DNA of 64,000 nucleotides. Origin: Acidimicrobiia bacterium. GTDB lineage: Bacteria; Actinomycetota; Acidimicrobiia; IMCC26256; JAOSJL01. The DNA lies in assembly GCA_027494115.1 (NCBI GenBank), contig JAOSJL010000001.1, positions 893,926 through 957,925 on the forward strand. Reading direction: 5' to 3'. The position numbers were made by a program, and so were the translations under genes. This document shows positions 1-8,565 of this stretch, piece after piece. The notes under the pieces are model-generated. The model was not told the origin of the DNA and searched no databases. It saw nothing but the letters and a program-made list of their open reading frames with translations. The number at the start of each line of letters is the position of its first letter. Positions within the stretch are counted from its first letter, which is position 1.

Positions 1-903
1 GAGAGCGTGAGGGTCCTCACGCTCACCCTTGTGGTCGTGCTACCGGTGGTGCTGGTGCTGTTCGCCGCACTGATCTGGTTCGTGGTGTCTCGGGCACTGC
101 GCCCGGTCGAGGCGATACGCGCGGAGGTCGTCCAGATCGGTGGGGACCAGTTGGAGCGGCGGGTTCCCGTACCCGAGAGCGAGGACGAGATCGGGCGGCT
201 CGCCACGACGATGAACGAGATGCTCGAGCGGATCGAGACCGCTCACGAGCGACAACGTCGGTTCGTCGCCGATGCGTCCCACGAACTGCGGAGTCCTCTC
301 ACCAACATCCGTTCCGAACTCGAGGTGGATCTGGCCCATCCCGCGTCGGCGGATCCGCTGGCGACCCATCGAAGCGTTCTCGAGGAGACGGGTCGTCTCC
401 AGAGGTTGGTCGACGATCTCCTCTATCTCGCGCGCAGCGACGCCGGTGTCGTACCGATCGGAAGCGCCCGCGTCGATCTCGACGAGATCGTTCTTCACGA
501 GGCCACGCGTGCCCGGTCGGGTTCAGGGCCAGCGATCGACGTCACCGACGTTTCCGGTGCACAGGTGTCGGGGGATACCGATCAGCTCAGACGGGCTGTC
601 CGGAATCTGGTCGACAACGCGCGTCGACATGCCACATCAGCGGTGACCGTGTCGCTCCACGAGAATGCGGACACCGTGGTCCTGCGCATCTCGGACGACG
701 GGGAGGGAGTGCCACCCGACCAGGCCCAGCGGATCTTCGAGCGATTCACCCGGGCCGACACCGCGCGCGATCGTGATCACGGCGGAACCGGTCTCGGTCT
801 GGCGATCACGTCCGACATCGTCGGTCGTCACGGCGGATCCGTGGAACTCGACGACGCCCCCGGACCGGGAGCGACCTTCGTCGTGCGATTGCCCGTTCCC
901 TGA
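1..903 (+). CDS. sensor histidine kinase, 3' part (5' end outside window)
   Basis: Membrane sensor kinase of a two-component system; it would autophosphorylate on histidine and pass phosphate to a response regulator not present in the window. From the GTG at 7 one sees a transmembrane helix (residues 3-27), a HAMP linker (about 28-80), the H-box SHELRSPL with phospho-acceptor His92, an N-box near 198-210, and ATP-lid glycine motifs DDGEGV and GGTGLGLAI near the end. The frame is open back to base 1, and typical members have an extracytoplasmic loop and a first helix further upstream, so the GTG is probably internal and the gene is cut by the window edge. The signal is unknown. Confidence 0.9.
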   Translation, partial: ESVRVLTLTLVVVLPVVLVLFAALIWFVVSRALRPVEAIRAEVVQIGGDQLERRVPVPESEDEIGRLATTMNEMLERIETAHERQRRFVADASHELRSPLTNIRSELEVDLAHPASADPLATHRSVLEETGRLQRLVDDLLYLARSDAGVVPIGSARVDLDEIVLHEATRARSGSGPAIDVTDVSGAQVSGDTDQLRRAVRNLVDNARRHATSAVTVSLHENADTVVLRISDDGEGVPPDQAQRIFERFTRADTARDRDHGGTGLGLAITSDIVGRHGGSVELDDAPGPGATFVVRLPVP

Positions 904-962
904 CCTCCGCCGTCCGAGGCGAAGGCCCGAGACGAGGGTCAGTGGCGCGGGTATCCCGCCGG

Positions 963-1975
963 CTAGCCGTTTCCGTCCGAGGCGAAAATCGACACGGTGT
1001 CGCCACGCTCGAGCACCACGCCGGCCTCGGGTTCGGTACGCACCACGGTGCCTGCGTCCTCGGTGCTCGTCACCCGCTCCACCGGTTCGGTGACGTTGAG
1101 TCCGTTGAACCAGAGGCGTTCCCGGGCGTCGTTGATGGTCTCGCCGGCGACGTCCGGTACGTCGACCTCGCCCGATCCCGCACTGACGAAGAGGGTGACG
1201 TCGGTTCCCTCCTCGACGCGGCTTCCCGCTTCGGGAGACTGGCGGAGCACGCTTCCCGGGACCGTGTCGGGGCTCTCGATGAACGTGACCACAGTGTCGA
1301 GCCCGCTCTCGGCGGGAACGTCGAGAACGTCGGTGACCGGTGGATTTCCGCTGCTGACGTCGGGAACCTTCACGGTGGGGAGAGTGTCGTCGCCAAGACG
1401 CGTGAAGACGTAGAGCCCGGCGGCCACGATCAGAACGATGGTCAGGAAGGTGAGATTGAGTTGCCAGCGCGATCGGGTCGATCCGCGCGGGCGCGCGCGT
1501 TCGCGCCGTCGCGGCTTGTAGCCGTCGATGTCGACGCTCAGTTCCTCGATGGCACGGCCGTGTCCGGCCGACAGCGTGTCGGCGACGTCGGCCCGTTGAT
1601 GCAGACGCGCGACTTGCACTTCGAGATTGTGGAGCCGTGTCCCCAGATCCTGGATCGCTCCGAGAACGTCGGGATCACGACCGGGGCCGAGCGGGATGGC
1701 CGCGGCCGCTTCAGCGACGGGTGGGCTTGTCGTGGGCGTTGCGCCGGTGACCGGCCCGTCCTTGTCGATCAGCCCGGCGGCCACGAGGTCTGTGCGGGGA
1801 TCCGCCAGGCACCGCGTCCGCTGCCGTTGACGCGGTATGCGTTCGGGAACCGTTCGCGTGTGACGAATCGACGGATCGTCGAGCGAGACAGGGAGCACTC
1901 CTTGGCCGCCTCGGAGATCGTCAGCGCTCGGCTGGAGGCGCCGCTGTCGGAACTGCCGTCGTTCGGTGTCGTCAC
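963..1975 (-). CDS. putative membrane-tethered HTH regulator with two PASTA domains (one apparent frameshift)
   Basis: Two overlapping reading frames appear to be one gene. The N-terminal frame, from a GTG at 1975, has an excisionase/MerR-like helix-turn-helix (ISEAAKECSLSRSTIRRF ... GAWRIP). The second frame continues with TDLVAAGLIDKDG, a coiled-coil stretch (about 60 residues with heptad-like leucines), a basic segment (KPRRRERARPRG), one transmembrane helix, then two PASTA repeats to the C-terminus. The frames join at a GGGG run at 1796-1799 (CCCC on the coding strand) if one base is missing there. The positive-inside rule puts the HTH in the cytoplasm and PASTA outside. PASTA domains bind peptidoglycan or beta-lactams in PknB and PBPs. 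A one-component DNA-binding sensor of cell-wall state is my inference. Without the frame fix the PASTA part would lack the HTH. Confidence 0.7.
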
Positions 1976-2068
1976 GGGAAGTGGTCGCCTTGGGGAAAGG
2001 GCCTCCGGTCGCTGACAATCGTAATCGCCGGGCGAGAGGTTCCTCCTTCGGAGCGGTAGCGTCGGCGT

Positions 2069-2341
2069 GTGCCACGACGGACGCTGGAGCTCTTTGGTTC
2101 GACCACGGTGGTTGCGGGCCATTCCGTGACGCCGGTGGCCCGAGTGACGACCACCGCCATCGCGGGACGTCGCGGCGGGTTCGTCTCGCAACGCATACGA
2201 CCGGCTCAGGTCCGCGTGACAGGTACCGACGGGAAGTCGCGCACGGTGCGAATCCGTGACGCCGAGCGGATTCTGCGACTCGGTGTCGTCATCATCTGCG
2301 GGGCGCTCGTCGTCCTACGACGAAGGAGGAGGGCCACATGA
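2069..2341 (+). CDS. small membrane protein preceding the GerW-like gene
   Basis: A 90-residue protein from a GTG start. It is basic, and its C-terminus has the pattern TDGKSRTVRIRD followed by a hydrophobic helix (about residues 70-84) and a run of arginines. The stop overlaps the next start as ATGA, which suggests translational coupling. Its C-terminal layout (acidic-Asp-Gly turn, Arg-rich strand, helix, Arg tail) resembles the end of the downstream GerW-like protein, so the two may share a membrane-anchor module. No family is recognised with certainty. The coding case rests on the overlap and on this similarity. Confidence 0.5.
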   Translation: MPRRTLELFGSTTVVAGHSVTPVARVTTTAIAGRRGGFVSQRIRPAQVRVTGTDGKSRTVRIRDAERILRLGVVIICGALVVLRRRRRAT

Positions 2342-2760
2342 GCGGTGTCACCAGCAACGGACCGGAAGACAACGGCGAGCCTGTTCTCGGCTTCATTCAG
2401 CGGGCGGGCGACCGTTCCGAGGCGTTGCTCGCCCGTTTCGTGGAGGGTATGACGGCTTCGCAGGTCTTCGGTGAGCCCGAGAGAGTCGGTGAGACCGTCG
2501 TCATCGCGGCCGCGACGATCCACAGATCCGGTGGTTTCGGCTTCGGGGGTGGCGGCGACGAGGTCACCGTCGGCATGGACGGCGGCGGAGGAGGCGGCGG
2601 AGGAGGCGGCGGCGGACACGCCGAGGCGCGCCCCGTCGCCGTCATCGAGGTCGGACCCGACGGCGTGAGAGTCCGACCGGTCCTCGACTTCACGAAGATC
2701 GGCCTCACCGTTCTCGCCGGCGTCTTCGCCGTATGGCGCGCCCGACACGGCAGGCGCTGA
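2338..2760 (+). CDS. GerW/YtfJ-family protein
   Basis: A 140-residue protein with a strong ribosome site (GGAGGAGGG) ahead of ATG 2338. The middle matches the YtfJ/GerW pattern: FGEPERVGETVVI, a glycine-rich segment around residues 66-100 with a pure glycine run, then ARPVAVIEVGPDGVRVRPV. It ends with a hydrophobic helix and an RHGRR tail. In Bacillus the family is linked to spore germination, but related proteins occur widely in actinobacteria, where their role is unsettled. The C-terminal helix suggests membrane association. The glycine run is encoded by GGC/GGA repeats at about 2581-2616 and is prone to length change. Confidence 0.75.
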   Translation: MSGVTSNGPEDNGEPVLGFIQRAGDRSEALLARFVEGMTASQVFGEPERVGETVVIAAATIHRSGGFGFGGGGDEVTVGMDGGGGGGGGGGGGHAEARPVAVIEVGPDGVRVRPVLDFTKIGLTVLAGVFAVWRARHGRR

Positions 2761-2778
2761 TCTCGGGTAGCGGCTTCT

Positions 2779-3420
2779 CTAGGCCGGAGCGACCCCGAAC
2801 GACTGGCGGATCTGCTCCTGCAATGTGGCCAGGGTCATGCCCTGGAGCTCGGTGTGTACGAGATCGCCCTCGGCGTCGTAGAACGCGGTGATCGGCAGGC
2901 CGACAGCACCACCGACCTCGAGGTAGAGCTCGTTGTTGTCGGGCCCGACGTCCTTCGCCAGGGTGTTGTCGAGGATTCCGTTGCGCTCCGCCATCGGTTT
3001 CCAGTCGGCGTTTTCGAGGGCGTTTACGAAGACGAACTCCACCTCGCCGGCGTACTCGTCGGCGGCCGTGTTGAAGTCGGGAAGCTCCTGGTCGCAGGTC
3101 GGGCACCACGAGGCGAAGAAGTTCACGACGACAGGAGTGCCTTCGTAGTCGGCGAGCGTGACACGTTCACCCTCGGGAGCTTCGAGAGCCGGCAGGTCGA
3201 AGGAACCCTCGGAGGCCTCTCCGGAGGCGCCGTCGTCCTTCAGCACCACGGCCGCCACGATCACGCCGACGAGGATGGCCACCCCTGTGGCGACGACGCC
3301 AACGACCATGAGGCGGCTCCTTCGGGCGGCTCCTTCGGCTTCGGCCCGGGCGGCGGCTCGGCCGCGCGTCGGACGCCCCGTCGGCGCCGACTGCCCCTCC
3401 TCCGGTGTGTTGTTCGACAC
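2779..3420 (-). CDS. TlpA/ResA-like membrane-anchored thioredoxin
   Basis: A thiol-disulfide oxidoreductase expected to act outside the membrane, reducing or resolving disulfides in exported proteins or apocytochromes. It has a basic, low-complexity cytoplasmic N-terminus (1-36), one transmembrane anchor (37-60), then a thioredoxin fold with the CXXC active site WCPTC (Cys106 and Cys109) and a later cis-proline motif GLPITAF. The 213-residue length fits TlpA/ResA proteins. The gene follows the ccdA-like gene with an 18-bp gap on the same strand. CcdA supplies electrons from cytoplasmic thioredoxin to such partners, so the two likely form an operon. Confidence 0.9.
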   Translation of the reverse strand: MSNNTPEEGQSAPTGRPTRGRAAARAEAEGAARRSRLMVVGVVATGVAILVGVIVAAVVLKDDGASGEASEGSFDLPALEAPEGERVTLADYEGTPVVVNFFASWCPTCDQELPDFNTAADEYAGEVEFVFVNALENADWKPMAERNGILDNTLAKDVGPDNNELYLEVGGAVGLPITAFYDAEGDLVHTELQGMTLATLQEQIRQSFGVAPA

Positions 3421-3438
3421 TGCGTGTCCTTTCCGTCG

Positions 3439-4203
3439 CTATCCGAGACGTGCGATCCGGCTGAGTCCGAGTGAGTCCATGAATTCGATGAGCTGTGACG
3501 AGACCCAACTGAGGCTGTCGAAGATGAGCAGGATCCCGAAGATCCCCAGGATGACGGCGGACACCGTCACGATCGCGCTGAAGTGACCCTTCACCCACGC
3601 GAATGTCCCGGCCATGCGGCCGAACGCGAGGCCCGTGATGAGGAACGGGATCCCGAGGCCCAGCGAGTACACGAACAGGAGTGATCCGCCCTCCCACGCG
3701 CGGCCCTGGGTGGCGGCGATGGCGAGAATCGAACCGAGCACCGGCCCGATGCACGGGGTCCAGCCGAACCCGAACGCAGCACCGGCGACCGGCGGAGCGA
3801 ACGGCCCCAGCTTCCCCGTGTTGGGCTGGAACCGCTTCTCCTGATAGAGCCACGGAGCCTGGAGGAACAGCGACCCGAGCATGAACAGGGCCATCGACAG
3901 CAGAACCACGCCGGAGATCCTGGTGAGCAGTGCCTGGTTGTCGAGAAAGACGCTCCCCGCCGTGGCGGCCGAGACGCCGAGGGCCACGAACACCACGGTG
4001 AAGCCGAGGACGAACAGACCGGTGTCTCGCGTGATCCGGACCATCGTGTCGCGGCCACCGTCCTGGATCTCGGCCACGTCGAGGCCCGTCACGATCGAGA
4101 GGTAGCCCGGAACGAGGGGGAGAACGCACGGGGAGAGAAAGGAGATGATGCCGCCTCCGAACGCGGCGAGATACGCGAGCGCGTTGACCTCCTCGATCTC
4201 CAC
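3439..4203 (-). CDS. ccdA: cytochrome c biogenesis protein CcdA (DsbD transmembrane domain)
   Basis: A 254-residue integral membrane protein with six predicted helices. It carries the two hallmark cysteines of the CcdA/DsbD-beta family, Cys26 in FLSPCVLPLVPG and Cys151 in GFGWTPCIGPVLG. It moves reducing equivalents from cytoplasmic thioredoxin across the membrane. The TlpA-like thioredoxin directly downstream is the natural acceptor. The start is a GTG at 4203. No cytochrome c maturation genes (resB, resC) are in the window, so a wider role in extracytoplasmic thiol reduction is possible. Confidence 0.92.
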   Translation of the reverse strand: MEIEEVNALAYLAAFGGGIISFLSPCVLPLVPGYLSIVTGLDVAEIQDGGRDTMVRITRDTGLFVLGFTVVFVALGVSAATAGSVFLDNQALLTRISGVVLLSMALFMLGSLFLQAPWLYQEKRFQPNTGKLGPFAPPVAGAAFGFGWTPCIGPVLGSILAIAATQGRAWEGGSLLFVYSLGLGIPFLITGLAFGRMAGTFAWVKGHFSAIVTVSAVILGIFGILLIFDSLSWVSSQLIEFMDSLGLSRIARLG

Positions 4204-4261
4204 GGTTCAAGAACTCTCCGGGTCCGGTGCCCTTCCCGCGTCAAGGCTACGGCTCAGCGGT

Positions 4262-4500
4262 CGTCTGCCGGCCCTCGCCCGGTACGTGAAGCCTGATCTC
4301 GAGGTGTGCTTTCGCGTCGCCATGTCGATCACGCGCTCCAGGGTCGACGCCGAAGATCTGGTTCAGGACACGCTTCTCCGCGCCTGTCGCTCCATCGACC
4401 GCTTCGACGGCCGCCACCCCCCGGGCCTGAGTCCTGACGATCCTGCGCAACGCCCGGATCATCGAACTGAGTGCGAATTCGAGCCAGGGAAGGACTGAAG
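4262..4500 (+). pseudogene. remnant of an ECF sigma factor (region 2 only)
   Basis: The frame contains a clear sigma-70 region 2: residues reading FRVAMSITRSRVDAEDLVQD and then LLRACRSIDRFDGRHP. At a CCCCCC run (about 4417-4422) the frame breaks. In the next frame the sequence resumes as the family's LTILRNARIIE, but the conserved tryptophan codon just before it is a TGA stop. Region 4 is missing: what follows is not recognisable. The combination of indel, stop and lost 3' half makes this a decayed gene rather than a simple read error. This 403-bp stretch (4204-4606) otherwise holds only the spacer before the next kinase gene. Confidence 0.75.
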
Positions 4501-4606
4501 GGGCTCGGCGGGGCCCTGTTGACCATATCCGTGACAGCGTCGTCCCCAATGTCCGTCTGTGTGACTAGTCCGAGCAGGCCATGAGAATGTACGGACCGGG
4601 GCCATT

Positions 4607-6457
4607 GTGCGCGACTTGCGCAGAGTGCATCGTCTGTGGGTGGTCGGCCACTCACACACGGCACGGCGAAGCCCCGACCCGCCGCGTCCCTACCTCCAGC
4701 GCATCCACCGGCGGGGCATGGCTGTACGCCTCGGGCTCTGCACCGTCGTGGCGGTCGCGTTCGCGGTCGTCCCGGGCATCGACACAGCGGATCGCCTGCT
4801 GCTCGTGGCTTCTGTCATCGGGTACGGGATCGCGGCCACGGCGGTCGACCTGATCGCCACGCCGGTGCACAACAACCTTGCCAGCATCGTCAACGCGGTG
4901 TTGGGAATCAGCGTGCTCTTCCTGGTGACTCTGTTCGTTCCCGACGCGCTCGGCCTGGCCCTGTTGCCCTATGTCATCGGTGTCGTGTTCAGCGCCATCG
5001 CCTGGGGCCTTCCCGCCGGCCTCGCCACCGCCGGGGTGGCGAGCGCTCTCACCTGGATTTCGCAGGCGCTGGCTCCCTCCTCCTCCCGAATGGAGCCGGT
5101 GGTCCTCGTGACGGCCACGGTGTGCTTCTTCGGTGTGGCTCTCGTTGCTGACCGACTCTCGGCGGAGCGCCGCAGCCAGGTCCAGCACTTCGGCCGGCTC
5201 TACGAGGCGCTTCGCGGAGTGTCGCCACAACCGGATCTCTCGGCGACGCTGGAGTCGATCGCCGGCGCCGTCACGACCGCGGTCGACGCGAAAGCCACGG
5301 CAATCCTGCTCAGCGAGGGTGGCCACCTCGTGCTCACCGGACCTGCGTCCAACTGGGGTTGGGACGAGGAGCAGATCGACGAGTACACCCGGCGTGAGCT
5401 CGAGGCGGGCGACGACTCACCACTTGTGCGAGCGATGCGGACCGGTCGCTCGATCATCGTGGAGGACATCGGCAACGATCCGTCGTTCAGCGGCTGGGCG
5501 GCCGACTGGCGCTCCGAGATCCGCGGCACCAGCGTGGAGTCGCTGGTCGTGGTTCCCCTCGGCCCCGGTCCCGATTCGATCGGCGTCATGAGCGTTCTCT
5601 TCGACCGGTCCGGTGCCGGATCGGACGAAGAACGATTCCTTCTCGAGGCCTATGCGGAGCAGGCGGCGATGGTCATCGCGCGGGCCCAAGCGTACCAGCG
5701 GGAGAAGGAGGCGGCGCTGCGCCTCGAAGAAGCCGACCGTCTCAAGAGCGAATTCCTCGGCATGGTGAGCCATGAACTTCGAACGCCGCTCACCGCTGTG
5801 AAAGGTTTCGTCGACACGGTCCTGTTGCACTGGGATCGTCTCGAGGAGGCCCAGAGACGCGAGCTTCTGGGCAGGGCATCGGCGAACGCCGACGAGCTCG
5901 CCCGCCTGATCGAGCAGCTCCTCGATTTCACCCGAGTCGAGGCCAACCGCGCCGAAGTCCGGCCGCGGCTCTGTTCGCTCGCCGGAGTCATCAGTGCTGT
6001 GGCCACCGACCTCGAGCCGGTATTGGCCGACCACACGCTGCGAGTGCACGTGCCGAAACACCTGTCTGTGGTCGCCGACCCCGATGCCATCGGTCAGGTA
6101 CTGACGAATCTGCTCACGAACGCGGTGAAGTACTCGGAGAGCGACACGACGGTGACGATCACCGCCGAACGGTCGGGTACCGACGTGAAGGTGTCGGTGG
6201 CCGACGAGGGTGAGGGCATACCTCCCGACGAGATCGACCAGGTCTTCGAACGCTTCTACCAGGTGGGTACCAGCGATCGCGCCCGGCGCGGGACCGGAAT
6301 CGGCTTGTCGATCGTGCGGCGCTTCGTCGAACTGCACGGTGGTGAGGTGTGGGTCGACAGCATCCTCGGTGTCGGATCCACCTTCTCGTTCACGCTTCCT
6401 GCCGCGGTCGCCTCCGGTGGCGACGAACGGGAACTGCCCCGCGAGGAGGCGGTCTGA
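4607..6457 (+). CDS. GAF-domain hybrid membrane sensor histidine kinase
   Basis: A 616-residue sensor kinase. After a basic N-terminus come about five hydrophobic helices (roughly residues 35-180), then a GAF-type domain (about 190-350), a short coiled coil, the HisKA H-box SHELRTPL with phospho-His389, and a HATPase_c domain with NLLTNAVKYS, DEGEGIPPDE and RRGTGIGLSIVRRF. The GAF domain suggests sensing of a small ligand or redox signal in the cytoplasm. No response regulator is adjacent, so it is an orphan kinase here. The start (GTG 4607) is the longest option; GTG/ATG codons further in would shorten only the basic leader. Confidence 0.9.
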   Translation: MRDLRRVHRLWVVGHSHTARRSPDPPRPYLQRIHRRGMAVRLGLCTVVAVAFAVVPGIDTADRLLLVASVIGYGIAATAVDLIATPVHNNLASIVNAVLGISVLFLVTLFVPDALGLALLPYVIGVVFSAIAWGLPAGLATAGVASALTWISQALAPSSSRMEPVVLVTATVCFFGVALVADRLSAERRSQVQHFGRLYEALRGVSPQPDLSATLESIAGAVTTAVDAKATAILLSEGGHLVLTGPASNWGWDEEQIDEYTRRELEAGDDSPLVRAMRTGRSIIVEDIGNDPSFSGWAADWRSEIRGTSVESLVVVPLGPGPDSIGVMSVLFDRSGAGSDEERFLLEAYAEQAAMVIARAQAYQREKEAALRLEEADRLKSEFLGMVSHELRTPLTAVKGFVDTVLLHWDRLEEAQRRELLGRASANADELARLIEQLLDFTRVEANRAEVRPRLCSLAGVISAVATDLEPVLADHTLRVHVPKHLSVVADPDAIGQVLTNLLTNAVKYSESDTTVTITAERSGTDVKVSVADEGEGIPPDEIDQVFERFYQVGTSDRARRGTGIGLSIVRRFVELHGGEVWVDSILGVGSTFSFTLPAAVASGGDERELPREEAV

Positions 6458-6476
6458 AAGACGGGTCTGAGTAGGA

Positions 6477-6884
6477 CTAGGTGCGCTGGACGGCGAAGGT
6501 TGCCGACGCCTTCGACACGACCTCGCCGCCGTCGGTGCTCACGGTCGCCTCCAGATGGGCGACACTGCCACCGATGCGCAGTGCGTCGGCGCGGACCTTC
6601 AGAACGTCGTCGACGATCGCCGCGCGCATGTTGGCGACCTTCATCTCGATGGTGACGCCGTGCTCGCCGCGCTCCAGGCCGGCGAGCAGTGCGAAGTTGC
6701 AGGCGGCGTCGAGCACGACGGCGTGGACACCCGCCTGTACGACACCGATGGGGTTGACACACGGATCGGTCGGGGTCCACGTGGCACCAGCCCAGCCCTC
6801 TCCGTACTCGTCGAACCTCACGCCCAACGTGTCGAGAAGCGGCATGCCGCCGTCGCCCAGTTGATCGTCCATGTTCCGCGGCAT
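6477..6884 (-). CDS. PaaI-like hotdog-fold thioesterase
   Basis: A 135-residue protein with the hotdog thioesterase pattern NPIGVVQAGVHAVVLDAACN and a later conserved strand (VEATVSTDGGEVVSKASATF-like end). Such enzymes hydrolyse acyl-CoA thioesters, often aromatic or short-chain. I take ATG 6884 (ATG 6872 is the alternative); the frame extends much further upstream but that part overlaps the promoter side of the thiolase and has no family similarity. Convergent with the kinase gene upstream and divergent from the thiolase, so probably separately expressed, although both act on CoA esters. Confidence 0.8.
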   Translation of the reverse strand: MPRNMDDQLGDGGMPLLDTLGVRFDEYGEGWAGATWTPTDPCVNPIGVVQAGVHAVVLDAACNFALLAGLERGEHGVTIEMKVANMRAAIVDDVLKVRADALRIGGSVAHLEATVSTDGGEVVSKASATFAVQRT

Positions 6885-7050
6885 TCCCGCCGACGATACC
6901 GCCCGTTCGTGACGATGTGGTGCCGCTCGTCGGTGTCGGAGCGGGAAGCCGCAGGTGTCTCTCCGTGTTGCCCATGGTGGAGACCGGAGACGACAATGTG
7001 AAACCGCGCTTCGCCCATGCGACGCGGCGTACCACCGGCCAGGAGGAACC

Positions 7051-8208
7051 ATGCCCACCGCTGTCATCGTCGATGCAGTCCGCACCCCGATGGGGAAGCG
7101 CAACGGCTCGCTCCAGGGCACGCACCCTGTCGACCTCGCGGCGATCACACTCCGGGAGCTCGTCAACCGCAACGATCTCGATCCCGCTCTCGTCGAGGAC
7201 GTGATCATGGGCTGTGTGATGCAGGTGGGAGAGCAGGGGATCAACATCGCCCGCAACGTCGCCCTCACCGCGGGCTTCCCCGACACAGTGCCCGCTACGA
7301 GCATCGACCGTCAGTGCGGCTCTTCCCAACAGGCGGCGCACTTCGCTGCGCAGGGTGTGATGGCGGGCGCCTACGACGTCGTCATCGCCGCCGGCGTGGA
7401 GTCCATGAGTCGGGTTCCCATGGGTGCGTCGATCATGGGCGACTGGGGTTCACCCTTCTCCGACGACCTGATGACCCGTTATCCCGACATGGTCCCGCAG
7501 GGGATCTCCGCCGAGCTCATCGCCGAGAAGTGGGGCTTCTCCCGCGAGGATCTCGACGAGTTCTCCGTGCGGTCGCAGACCCTCGCAGCTCAGGCGACCG
7601 ACGAAGGGCGGTTCGAGAGGGAGATCGTGGGTGTTCCCGTGACCACCGACGACGGCGACACGACGTTTTCCGTCGACGAGACATTCCGTCGCGGCACGAC
7701 GGTCGAGAAGCTCGCCCAGCTGAAGCCCGCGTTCAAGGAGGATGGCGTCATCACCGCCGGTAATTCGTCACAGATCAGCGACGGCGCTGCCGCTGTGCTG
7801 GTCATGAGCGAGGAGAAGGCCGCGGAGCTGGGGGTGACGCCTCGCGCGCGCTTCGATTCGTTCGCGGTAGCGGGAGCCGATCCGGTGCTCATGCTCACTG
7901 CGCCGATCCCGGCCACTACCTCCGTGCTCGAACGCGCCGGCAAGTCTCTCGACGACATCGACCTCGTCGAGATCAACGAGGCGTTCGCACCGGTCGTTCT
8001 CGCCTGGGCTGCCGAGCACCACCCCCACATGGACAGGGTCAACCCCAACGGCGGGGCGATCGCGTTGGGTCACCCGCTGGGTTGTTCGGGGGCGCGGCTC
8101 ATGACCACCCTCGTCAACGAGCTCGAGCGCACCGGCAAGCGCTGGGGCCTCCAGACCATGTGCGAGGGTGGCGGGATGGCCAACGCCACGATCATCGAGC
8201 GGCTCTGA
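7051..8208 (+). CDS. acetyl-CoA acetyltransferase (thiolase family)
   Basis: A 385-residue thiolase, which condenses or cleaves acyl-CoA. Active-site residues are visible: nucleophile Cys89 in DRQCGSSQQA, His341 in the GHPLGCSGAR motif, and Cys371 in TMCEGGGMANA. The start is fixed by AGGAGG seven bases before ATG 7051 and by the family N-terminus VIVDAVRTPMGK. Whether it is biosynthetic or degradative cannot be told from sequence; the lone position without beta-oxidation partners leaves both open. Confidence 0.95.
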   Translation: MPTAVIVDAVRTPMGKRNGSLQGTHPVDLAAITLRELVNRNDLDPALVEDVIMGCVMQVGEQGINIARNVALTAGFPDTVPATSIDRQCGSSQQAAHFAAQGVMAGAYDVVIAAGVESMSRVPMGASIMGDWGSPFSDDLMTRYPDMVPQGISAELIAEKWGFSREDLDEFSVRSQTLAAQATDEGRFEREIVGVPVTTDDGDTTFSVDETFRRGTTVEKLAQLKPAFKEDGVITAGNSSQISDGAAAVLVMSEEKAAELGVTPRARFDSFAVAGADPVLMLTAPIPATTSVLERAGKSLDDIDLVEINEAFAPVVLAWAAEHHPHMDRVNPNGGAIALGHPLGCSGARLMTTLVNELERTGKRWGLQTMCEGGGMANATIIERL

Positions 8209-8229
8209 GCGGGGCCCCGGGCCGACCGC

Positions 8230-8499
8230 ATGCTGTGGACCGGGGTTCGTGTGGCGCTCGCCGTCGGGGCGGCATTGTGCATCTATCTGCTCGCGGCGTG
8301 GTTCGTGCGGATGTTCCACTCGTTCGTTCCACCCGAGGAGCCCGACCCCGACGACATCCGGCCCGTCGACTACCGCTACCGCTGCATCGTGTGTTTCGCC
8401 GAAGTCACGATGACCGCCGCGTCCGGTGACGAGGAGCCCGAGCCACCCCGGCACTGCCGTGAGGACATGGCGCTGGTGGTCGAGGAGGGGCGATGGTGA
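8230..8499 (+). CDS. small membrane protein with a possible zinc-binding tail
   Basis: An 89-residue protein: an N-terminal hydrophobic helix (about 5-28), an acidic proline-rich linker (PPEEPDPDD), then a C-terminal segment with CIVC and a later HC pair, a spacing that could hold a metal. It starts 21 bp after the thiolase stop on the same strand and may be co-transcribed. I do not recognise a named family. Confidence 0.6.
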   Translation: MLWTGVRVALAVGAALCIYLLAAWFVRMFHSFVPPEEPDPDDIRPVDYRYRCIVCFAEVTMTAASGDEEPEPPRHCREDMALVVEEGRW

Positions 8500-8521
8500 G
8501 CCCGGATTCGGCCCCGGTAGG

Positions 8522-8554
8522 CTGTCCACAGCCTGTGGATAACTCTGTGGGTAA
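8522..8554. promoter_or_regulatory. cluster of DnaA-box-like 9-mers
   Basis: Three 9-mers lie within 33 bp. TGTGGATAA at 8534-8542 is a perfect DnaA box (TTATCCACA on the other strand), TGTGGGTAA at 8546-8554 has one mismatch, and CTGTCCACA at 8522-8530 has two mismatches and lies in inverse orientation. TCCACA-GCC-TGTGGA (8525-8539) is itself a perfect inverted repeat. The site is in the short gap between a convergent gene pair, next to crgA. Confidence 0.5.
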
Positions 8555-8565
8555 TTACAAGAGTG

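Noticed and set aside
2581..2616. Independent triplet repeat feature
   Set aside because: The GGC/GGA run simply encodes the glycine-rich segment normal in GerW-like proteins.
8500..8565. Full replication origin
   Set aside because: Only three box-like sites and no AT-rich unwinding region; dnaA and dnaN are not in the window.
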